From Actinomycetota bacterium (lineage in GTDB: Bacteria; Actinomycetota; Humimicrobiia; Humimicrobiales; Humimicrobiaceae), in NCBI GenBank assembly GCA_028718045.1, contig JAQUMQ010000113.1, positions 1 through 5,544 of the forward strand: DNA of 5,544 bases, read 5' to 3'. A model generated the notes under the pieces. It worked only from the letters and a program-made list of their open reading frames with translations, was not told the DNA's origin and did no database searches. This document shows positions 1-5,544 of this stretch, piece by piece. How positions within the stretch are numbered: position 1 is the first letter of the stretch; each line of letters begins with the position of its first letter. A program made the position numbers and the translations under genes.

Positions 1-704
1 TCTGTGAAGATTTGATTATTTATAACACAAGCGAGTTTTCATTCATAGAAATAGCAGATGAGTTTTGCACGGGAAGCAGCATTATGCCCCAAAAGAAAAA
101 TCCCGATATTCTTGAACTCATAAGAGGTAAAAGTTCTCTTGTTGCAGGTAACTTAATTCAGTTTGAAATGATGCAGAAAGGATTACCTTCGACATATAAC
201 AGAGATTTACAGGAAGATAAAGGTATAGTTTTTAGCGCTTTTAAAGAATCTTATTCTTCAGTAACAGTATTTAAGGAACTTATAAAAAATATCAAGTTAA
301 ATGAAGAAAAAATAATAAATAATATGAAAAATGGGTTCATGGAAGCAACCGATATAGCGGATTATCTTGTAAGACGGGGCGAGACATTCAGAAACTCACA
401 CAATATAACAGGAAAGATCATTAAATACTGCCTTGAAAAAAATATCGACATATGTGATTTGGATTTAAAGGTTTTAAAAAATTACAGTGGTTTTTTTGAA
501 AAAGATTTTTTTGAAAGTATTGATTTGAACTTATGTATCGATTCCAAAAAGACTGATTGCGGAACAAACAGAAATAATGTTAAAAATAATTTAAAATATT
601 CAACCGAAAGAATTAAAATGATAAAAAAAGAAATCGAACGATTTGATTTACAAATTCCCGATTTCGAGAGATTAATAAAAGAAATAAAAAATGCTTTGGA
701 TTGA
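1..704 (+). CDS. argH: argininosuccinate lyase (ArgH), C-terminal part, 5' end cut by window edge
   Basis: ArgH is a cytoplasmic homotetrameric enzyme that splits argininosuccinate into arginine and fumarate, the last step of arginine synthesis. The reading frame is open from base 3 to the TGA at 702-704, giving 233 visible residues. The fumarase/aspartase superfamily signature GSSIMPQKKNPD is at 72-107; the second serine (78-80) is the expected catalytic base. Further ArgH-type segments follow: YNRDLQEDK near 195-221, ATDIADYLVRRG at 345-380, and the FRNSH segment just after it. The order and spacing match the C-terminal half of a roughly 460-residue ArgH, so about half the gene lies left of the window. 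The usual C-terminal GGTAP..V motif is degenerate here (CGTNRNNV, 558-581) and about 40 residues follow it, a somewhat long tail. The last 14 bases overlap the next gene. Family assignment is firm. An ArgH-like lyase of altered specificity is less likely but not excluded, since only the C-terminal part is visible. Confidence 0.93.
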   Translation, partial: CEDLIIYNTSEFSFIEIADEFCTGSSIMPQKKNPDILELIRGKSSLVAGNLIQFEMMQKGLPSTYNRDLQEDKGIVFSAFKESYSSVTVFKELIKNIKLNEEKIINNMKNGFMEATDIADYLVRRGETFRNSHNITGKIIKYCLEKNIDICDLDLKVLKNYSGFFEKDFFESIDLNLCIDSKKTDCGTNRNNVKNNLKYSTERIKMIKKEIERFDLQIPDFERLIKEIKNALD

Positions 705-1590
705 CATTTTTAAATATGCGCTAGAATTTGGTGAAAAAAGCGATATAAGAAATAATTTTTTAAATAAAGCTGCTATCGATAAGGCAAAGAGGTTTTCATA
801 TCCTGATTCGGTTATAATCAATGGCTACGAAAAAAAACAAATAAAAAATCTTTTTGTATCGGTTGATGCCGGTACGTCAGAAATCATTTTGGTTAGAGAA
901 CTGATAAAAAGCGGCCTTGACATAGATGGTATTTTTACTCACCATCCAATTGGAAGAGGCTACTACATGATACCTGAAGTCATAGAAATTCAAAAGGTAA
1001 ATTGGATAAAATCGGGCGTAAACAATATAATTGCGGAAAAACTTTATTCAAAACTTGTTTGGGAAGAATCTATCGAAGTAAGAGGAAATCATTTAAGCGC
1101 CGAAAATGCTTCCAGGTTGTTGAATATCCCATTGATGTGTGTACATACTCCCATAGATAATATAATTCAAAAATTTTTCGAAGATCTTTTTTTATCAAAA
1201 AACGATATCGGGCTTGAAGAAGCAATGAGCATCGTAAACAGTATTCCCGAATGTTGTATGGCTTCAAAAAACGGTGACGGTCCTTTTATGATAAATGAGA
1301 ATAAAAATAATACAAAAATGGGCAATTTTCTAGTCGATATGACCGGTGGTGTCGATCCTCCAGACGAGATATTTTTTCATTTGAAAGAAGCGCGATTGAA
1401 TACGATAGTAGGGATGCATTACAGTCTTGAAAATATCAAATCCATTATCGAAAACAAACTTTGCGCAATTATATGCGGACATATGGCATGTGATTCAATA
1501 GGTCTTAATCTTTTTTGCGACTTTCTTGAAAGCAAAGGTCTTAATATAATATGTGGTTCTGGTTTTTACAGGCATAAAAGAAATGAATGA
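691..1590 (+). CDS. Nif3-like (DUF34) dinuclear metal-centre protein, divergent subgroup
   Basis: The 299-residue protein resembles the Nif3/YbgI/YqfO family, cytoplasmic proteins that bind two metal ions and whose reaction is not settled. Some databases call them GTP cyclohydrolase I type 2. Visible metal-site motifs in family order are THHP (residues 83-86), HTPID (152-156) and GHMACD (263-268). The expected ligands H84, H85, D156 and H264 are present. The fifth, normally Glu four residues after the last His, is Asp268. VDMTGG (215-220) also fits. The N-terminus lacks the usual WDN.GL stretch and instead reads YPDSVIING (37-45), which marks a divergent subgroup. No signal peptide or membrane segment is seen. 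The start at 691 lies inside argH (14-base overlap) and has no strong Shine-Dalgarno sequence, so translation is probably coupled to argH. The end overlaps the U32 gene by 8 bases. The fold assignment is likely; the function is unknown. Confidence 0.8.
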   Translation: MLWIDIFKYALEFGEKSDIRNNFLNKAAIDKAKRFSYPDSVIINGYEKKQIKNLFVSVDAGTSEIILVRELIKSGLDIDGIFTHHPIGRGYYMIPEVIEIQKVNWIKSGVNNIIAEKLYSKLVWEESIEVRGNHLSAENASRLLNIPLMCVHTPIDNIIQKFFEDLFLSKNDIGLEEAMSIVNSIPECCMASKNGDGPFMINENKNNTKMGNFLVDMTGGVDPPDEIFFHLKEARLNTIVGMHYSLENIKSIIENKLCAIICGHMACDSIGLNLFCDFLESKGLNIICGSGFYRHKRNE

Positions 1591-1594
1591 TATG
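1570..1594 (+). promoter_or_regulatory. overlapping stop/start region joining the Nif3-like and U32 genes
   Basis: The Nif3-like TGA (1588-1590) lies between two candidate U32 starts, ATG 1583 (8-base overlap) and ATG 1592 (one base after the stop). A weak AGG (1570-1572) sits 10 bases before the first and 19 before the second, which mildly favours 1583. With no strong Shine-Dalgarno sequence, re-initiation by ribosomes finishing the upstream gene is the likely mode. This is inference from layout. Confidence 0.45.
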
Positions 1595-4069
1595 GAACTT
1601 GTTTCACCTGCAGGAAGCTTTGATCAATTAATAGCTGCAGCAAATGCAGGTGCCGATGCCGTATATCTTGCATATGAAAAGTATGGTGCAAGAGCTTATG
1701 CTGAAAATTTTAACTTGATTAAGCTTGAAGAAGCCGTATCATATTCTCACTCAAAAAAATTAAAAGCCTACCTTGCATTAAATACGCTGATAAAAGAAAA
1801 AGAACTCGAAGAACTTCTCGATTTTATTTTTTCTACATTTAAAAAAATAAATTTTGATGGAATAATCATTCAGGATTTAGCCATAAAAAGGATAATAAAT
1901 AAAATATTTCCTGATCTACCGATACATGCCAGCACGCAACTAAATTTACATAATTTATACTCCATTGAATTATTAAAGACTGCGGGATTTAAAAGAGCAA
2001 TTCTTGCAAGGGAAATGACTCTTTATGAAATAAGTAAAATTACTTCTAAAAATATAATGGATATCGAAATTTTTGGGCATGGTTCCCAATGTTATTCTTA
2101 TTCAGGTCAGTGCTATTTCAGCTCGTTTGTTGGTGAAAGAAGCGGCAACAGAGGCAGATGCCCTCAACCTTGCAGAATGAAATACGATCTTTTGAAAGAA
2201 AAAAAATATGATGATAGCAATAATACTTTGGTTGAAGGGAAAGATTATGGTAACAAAAAAGCTGAAGTTATAAAAAATAATTGTTATTTTCTAAGTAAAA
2301 ATGATTTAAATTCAATTTATTTTCTTCCTCAAATAATAAAGTCAGGGATAAAGGCTTTGAAGATAGAAGGAAGAATGAAAACCCCTGAATATGTTGGAAT
2401 CGTTACTAAGGTATATAGGAAATACATCGATCTGTACAATGAAAATCCCGAAAAATATTTCGTTGAAAAAGATGATATTTATAAATTAAAGCAAATTTTT
2501 TCACGGGAATTCAGTGAAGGGTATTTCAAAGAAGAATATCCTAACAACATAGTTTCTTTGAAAAAGTCAGGGAGCATAGGTAATTATTTCGGACGTGTTT
2601 GCGAAATTAATTCAGGAAAATATCAAGATACAAAAATTAAAGATATCTTCATAAAATCCGAATTCAAATTAAATAAGAATGACATTCTTGAATTCTGGAC
2701 AAAAAAGGGAAACGATAGAATTAAAATAAAAGAATTCGAGATGATAGATTCAAAATTACCCAAAAAAACTTATAAGATACAAACAAAAAATGATATTAAC
2801 TTAAATGATAGAGTATTTAAATATTATGATTTCGATTTGGATATGGAAGCCAAATCTTTGTATATGCAAAAATATGAGCCTGCAACAAATGCCGAGTCAA
2901 AGTTTAACGTAATTATTAATGCATATAATTATAATAAGTTAAAAAAGATCTTAAGCAAAAAAAACTATAAAACTACTGATTTAAAAAAAGAAAATAAAAA
3001 AATATGTTTGGAAACACTGACAAAAGCTATGAATATATCTTCAAAAGCTCTCTCGATATCATTACTTATGTGTGACAAAGGCGAAAAATCAATAAAAATT
3101 ATAAAAAACATATTTAATATAATTAATTCAAATAAACTGAAATATGACGAAAGCTTCCCAAACATTAAAATTTGTTATGACGATTTAAAAAATATGCTCA
3201 TAAAGGAAGATGAGTCATATAAATTAATTAATATAATGCATGAATTTAAAAACGAAAATATTGATTTTTATATAATCACCCCAAATATAATTTATGACAG
3301 CCATATGAGTGCTTTAAAAAAAGCTATAGAAAATTATATCAGCCTAGGATTTAACAATTTTTATATCTCGAATATGGGAGTGTTGCATTTATTAAATGAA
3401 ATTTGCAAAGCCGATGATTTTCGAGCCAATATTATTTTTGGATACGGTCTTAATATTTCCAACAGTCTTGCCATAAGCGAAATAAAAGAATATTTGAATA
3501 AAAACATAAAAATAACCGATGTCGTCTTTTCGCCGGAATTAACTATAAAAGAAATAAATGAAATTATTTTAAATATTGGAAAAAACCGGTCAAATAAAGA
3601 AATGTTTCATGATATGGATTTTTCGATATATAGCTATGGATTTTTCCCCGTAATGACATCGAGAGTAAAATACACGGAAATGGAAGGCGCAAAAAAAGAT
3701 CTTTTTAGCTATTACATAAAAGATATAAAAAATTTTAAATTCAAAATCGGCAGTGACTATTTAGGCAATACGATTCTTTTTAACTCAAGAAAGCATTGTT
3801 TGTTCTTCGACATGAAAGAAATTATAAATAATTACATAAATGGTTTTTTGATGGATTTTCGCAGCATAGAAGAGGAAGAAATATATTTTATATTTAAATC
3901 TTTTTTAAAAGCATCGGCACTTTTAAAAAGTATGATTGACATTGAACCATCAAATAAAAAAGATATTACAAAGTATGAAACAAAATATAAAGAATTGATT
4001 TTAAAAACGAACGATTCCATTTACATGAAAAATTATACTAAAGGACATTCGTTTAGAAGCATACTTTGA
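1583..4069 (+). CDS. long U32-family protein (annotated 'peptidase U32'; probable Fe-S hydroxylase relative)
   Basis: This is a U32-family protein of about 828 residues. Characterised relatives include RlhA (23S rRNA cytidine hydroxylation), TrhP (tRNA U34 hydroxylation) and UbiU/UbiV (ubiquinone hydroxylation); older work described collagenase activity. The N-terminal U32 barrel starts MELVSPAGS (residues 4-12), with HASTQLNLHN (115-124), the signature HGSQC.....SGQC (166-177), SGNRGRC (187-193) and KIEGRMKTPEYV (260-271). C170, C177, C193 and C234 are spaced much like the four UbiU cluster ligands; C197 is an extra cysteine. A Lys/Asn-rich middle (about 330-500) may be a degenerate DUF3656-type region. 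The C-terminal part looks like a second, cysteine-poor U32 module: GYGLNISNSLA, SPELT (650-654), YSYGFFPVM (683-691), DFRS (758-761). It ends YTKGHSFRSIL. ATG 1583 is chosen because it overlaps the upstream stop and has a weak AGG about 10 bases upstream. ATG 1592 fits the family start equally well, and ATG 1553 is too far upstream. The substrate is unknown. Confidence 0.88.
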   Translation: MNDMELVSPAGSFDQLIAAANAGADAVYLAYEKYGARAYAENFNLIKLEEAVSYSHSKKLKAYLALNTLIKEKELEELLDFIFSTFKKINFDGIIIQDLAIKRIINKIFPDLPIHASTQLNLHNLYSIELLKTAGFKRAILAREMTLYEISKITSKNIMDIEIFGHGSQCYSYSGQCYFSSFVGERSGNRGRCPQPCRMKYDLLKEKKYDDSNNTLVEGKDYGNKKAEVIKNNCYFLSKNDLNSIYFLPQIIKSGIKALKIEGRMKTPEYVGIVTKVYRKYIDLYNENPEKYFVEKDDIYKLKQIFSREFSEGYFKEEYPNNIVSLKKSGSIGNYFGRVCEINSGKYQDTKIKDIFIKSEFKLNKNDILEFWTKKGNDRIKIKEFEMIDSKLPKKTYKIQTKNDINLNDRVFKYYDFDLDMEAKSLYMQKYEPATNAESKFNVIINAYNYNKLKKILSKKNYKTTDLKKENKKICLETLTKAMNISSKALSISLLMCDKGEKSIKIIKNIFNIINSNKLKYDESFPNIKICYDDLKNMLIKEDESYKLINIMHEFKNENIDFYIITPNIIYDSHMSALKKAIENYISLGFNNFYISNMGVLHLLNEICKADDFRANIIFGYGLNISNSLAISEIKEYLNKNIKITDVVFSPELTIKEINEIILNIGKNRSNKEMFHDMDFSIYSYGFFPVMTSRVKYTEMEGAKKDLFSYYIKDIKNFKFKIGSDYLGNTILFNSRKHCLFFDMKEIINNYINGFLMDFRSIEEEEIYFIFKSFLKASALLKSMIDIEPSNKKDITKYETKYKELILKTNDSIYMKNYTKGHSFRSIL

Positions 4070-4110
4070 CGAAGCCTCTTATTCGGGAAATATGAAACAT
4101 TTTATAAATA
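4070..4110. other. short intergenic gap between convergent genes, no clear terminator
   Basis: These 41 bases separate the U32 stop (4067-4069) from the penicillin-binding-protein stop (4111-4113 on the minus strand). Only weak inverted repeats are visible: CGAA/TTCG (4070-4073 with 4082-4085) and TTCGT/ACGAA (4048-4052 with 4069-4073). Neither is GC-rich nor followed by a good T-run. The right part is A+T-rich with no recognisable promoter need, since both genes end here. Confidence 0.6.
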
Positions 4111-5544
4111 TCAAGGTGCGGACGTTGTTGGAGTGCTGGATGTCGTAGAAGTCGATGTAGATGTGTCTGGCGGAGATGTTGTCGAAGTTGTTGTGCTTGT
4201 TGTAGTTTGTTTGGTTTCAATAGTGATCGTAATCTTGCTTCCGTAATTAACATAAGTATTGGCATCGGGATTTTGAGAAACAACCGTTCCTTTTTCGTCA
4301 AGCGAAGGAACAATCTCGACAACAAAACCAGCAGATGTCAGCAGTTTTACAGCATTATCTTTGTTAAATCCTATAACCGATGGTACCTTAACTCCTTTAC
4401 TTATTGATATTGTAACGGGTTGCGATTTGTCATATATTACCCCTGCAGCAGGATATTGGTTGAAAACCATATCTTGCAAAATATTGCTTTGATCCTCCAA
4501 GAATATAATATTCGTAAATCCTGCGTTGTTAAGGGCTATTACTGCGTCATTCCTGTTTATGCCTATAACATTAGGCATGACCGATGAAGGATTGACGCCC
4601 TTGCTGACATATATGATAATTTGGGTTCCGGATTCTAATTCGGTATCAGGTGCAGGATCCTGGTTATAGATAATGTCGATAGGTTGATTGCTAAAGTCAT
4701 AAAGCATATTGGAAACGGATAAGCCGAAACCTGAGAGGATGCTTTCTGCTGAGGATATGGTCTGGCCAATTAGGTTTGGCATTTTAATTATATTGCGACC
4801 TTGACTTATGAAAATGGTTATCTGCGGATTTATATTGTCAACTGTTTCAATTACCGTTCCCGGAGGTGGGTCTGTTCTGAATATGCTGCCTGAGGCATAT
4901 TCGTTATTTGGCTCAGCAACTTCGCTTATATTAAAAAAAAGTTCCTGCAATATTTGTTTTGCCTCATCTGCAGGTAATCCGGTAAGGTCCGGTATCGTTA
5001 CTTTATTATGAATGTTGCAATATTTGGTGGGAGACATACCCTTTACAAAAAGTTTCACTTCGATGTTTTCGGCACCGCACCAGTATGTCGGAAGCATGCC
5101 GGATTCTTTGCAAACCTGAACTTCGGTTAATACATTATCAGGAACCTCGAATTGTTTAACAGGTTTTTCCTTCAAGGCTTCTTTCATGTATTCCGACCAA
5201 ATTTGTGCAGGAAAAGATCCTCCTGTCACATACCTTTTATTTATGGGTTCCATTGATTTATTGCTGTCTTGATAACCCATCCAAACTACTGTCGTAAGCT
5301 CGGGACTATAACCTGCAAACCATGCATCTCTAAAGTCGCTCGTTGTTCCTGTTTTCCCTGCGGCAGGTCTTCCTATGTTTGCGGCTTTGCCTGTTCCTTC
5401 ATTTATCACTCTTTGAAGAATTTGAGTTGCAAGAAATGCTTGAGGCTCTTCCAAGACTTTTTTTGTCGAGGTATTTGTCTGAGGATCATATTCGTATAAA
5501 ATATTTCCCTTGGAATCGGTTATTTTTAAAATGCAAACCGGTTC
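4111..5544 (-). CDS. class A penicillin-binding protein with PASTA repeats, C-terminal part, 5' end beyond window
   Basis: This is the C-terminal 477 residues of a bifunctional (glycosyltransferase/transpeptidase) PBP1A-type enzyme that polymerises and cross-links peptidoglycan outside the membrane. The frame is open from 5544 through to the TGA at 4113-4111. A TTG at 5454 is internal, because EPVCILKITDS and the following residues (5544 leftwards) continue the PBP alignment, so no start lies in the window. KTGTT, the third transpeptidase motif, is at 5355-5341, followed by DAWFAGYSPELTTVVWMG, typical of the family. The SxxK and SxN motifs and the glycosyltransferase domain must lie off the right edge. 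GGSFPAQIW follows, then a linker with three cysteines (codons at 5112, 5079, 5019), then four PASTA domains and a Thr/Ser/Pro tail. The gene converges on the U32 gene with a 41-base gap, so it is a separate transcript. Assignment to the class A group rather than class B rests on the KTGTTSDFRDAWFAGY context and the GGSFPA segment. Confidence 0.92.
   Translation of the reverse strand, partial: EPVCILKITDSKGNILYEYDPQTNTSTKKVLEEPQAFLATQILQRVINEGTGKAANIGRPAAGKTGTTSDFRDAWFAGYSPELTTVVWMGYQDSNKSMEPINKRYVTGGSFPAQIWSEYMKEALKEKPVKQFEVPDNVLTEVQVCKESGMLPTYWCGAENIEVKLFVKGMSPTKYCNIHNKVTIPDLTGLPADEAKQILQELFFNISEVAEPNNEYASGSIFRTDPPPGTVIETVDNINPQITIFISQGRNIIKMPNLIGQTISSAESILSGFGLSVSNMLYDFSNQPIDIIYNQDPAPDTELESGTQIIIYVSKGVNPSSVMPNVIGINRNDAVIALNNAGFTNIIFLEDQSNILQDMVFNQYPAAGVIYDKSQPVTISISKGVKVPSVIGFNKDNAVKLLTSAGFVVEIVPSLDEKGTVVSQNPDANTYVNYGSKITITIETKQTTTSTTTSTTSPPDTSTSTSTTSSTPTTSAP
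4114..4209 (-). repeat. Thr/Ser/Pro-rich low-complexity C-terminal tail
   Basis: After the last PASTA domain the protein ends in a 31-residue stretch with 16 Thr, 9 Ser and 4 Pro, plus one Asp and one Ala. The tail is probably disordered and extracellular. It could be a wall-spanning spacer or a site of O-glycosylation, both inferences. No LPXTG sorting motif or terminal membrane segment is present. The DNA is built from ACA/ACT/ACC-type codons rather than one exact repeat unit. Confidence 0.85.
4216..4998 (-). repeat. four tandem PASTA domains within the penicillin-binding protein
   Basis: Four successive units of about 60-67 residues each begin with a P.(L/V)(I/T)G motif and carry a DP.PG-like turn: unit 1 at 4998-4798 (TIPDLTG, DPPPGT), unit 2 at 4788-4597 (MPNLIG, QDPAPD), unit 3 at 4584-4393 (MPNVIG, QYPAAG) and unit 4 at 4392-4216 (VPSVIG, QNPDAN). 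The first three end in a strand followed by S(Q/K)G. The fourth ends ITITIE and runs into the tail. PASTA domains in other proteins bind muropeptides or beta-lactams, or act as spacers. The units are divergent in sequence and would not be seen as a DNA repeat. Confidence 0.9.

Noticed and set aside
491..516. Repeated TTTTTTTGAAA, 15 bases apart
   Set aside because: It encodes two similar FFE-type segments in ArgH. It is a low-complexity coincidence in A+T-rich DNA, not a regulatory repeat.
1070..1267. Antisense open frame of 65 codons inside the Nif3-like gene
   Set aside because: No family resemblance and no start signal, and it lies fully opposite a well-supported gene.
1553..1582. Upstream ATG 1553 as the U32 start
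   Set aside because: It would add ten residues that do not match the family's usual M.L.SPAG start and would extend the overlap with the Nif3-like gene to 38 bases.
2965..3165. Antisense open frame of 66 codons with hydrophobic residues, resembling a small membrane protein
   Set aside because: The hydrophobic look (Phe, Ile, Leu) comes from reading the Lys/Asn-rich A-tracts of the U32 gene backwards.
4053..4325. 90-codon open frame on the minus strand, rich in Leu, Arg and Gln
   Set aside because: It is a shifted frame over the Thr/Ser tail and last PASTA unit of the penicillin-binding protein. Its composition is an artefact of the ACA/ACT-rich codons.
5019..5112. Three cysteines in the PBP linker as a possible novel metal or disulfide site
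   Set aside because: A cysteine-containing linker of this general pattern occurs in many Gram-positive class A PBPs before the PASTA domains, so it is not unusual.
4808..5499. Plus-strand open frames at 4808-5011 and 5269-5499
   Set aside because: Both lie opposite conserved PBP coding sequence (PASTA unit 1 and the KTGT region) and match no known family.

Overview
The window is an ordinary chromosomal stretch from an A+T-rich bacterium. It holds four protein genes, two of them cut by the window edges. No RNA genes, mobile elements, CRISPR arrays or phage genes were seen. The class A penicillin-binding protein with C-terminal PASTA domains points to a peptidoglycan-containing, probably monoderm lineage: Firmicutes-like, or a low-GC actinobacterial or candidate-phylum relative. 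Species or phylum cannot be fixed from this sequence.

Left to centre (bases 1-4069, plus strand): three genes read in the same direction with overlapping ends. First is the 3' part of argH (argininosuccinate lyase, last step of arginine synthesis). Next is a 299-residue Nif3-like (DUF34) dinuclear-metal protein whose start lies inside the end of argH. Last is a long (about 828-residue) U32-family protein whose start overlaps the Nif3-like stop. The overlaps of 14 and 8 bases suggest one transcript with coupled translation. The U32 protein keeps the cysteine pattern that binds an iron-sulfur cluster in the RNA-hydroxylating and UbiU-type members, so an RNA-modifying or other hydroxylation role is more likely than proteolysis, despite the family name 'peptidase U32'.

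Centre (4070-4110): a 41-base gap between convergent stop codons, with no convincing terminator hairpin.

Right (4111-5544, minus strand): the C-terminal 477 residues of a class A penicillin-binding protein. In order they hold the KTGT end of the transpeptidase domain, a linker with three cysteines, four tandem PASTA domains and a 31-residue Thr/Ser/Pro tail. The gene's 5' end lies beyond the right edge.

No clear new multi-gene system is seen. The points most worth a second look are the divergent Nif3-like protein paired with a long, two-module U32 protein, and the four-PASTA, Thr/Ser-tailed end of the penicillin-binding protein.
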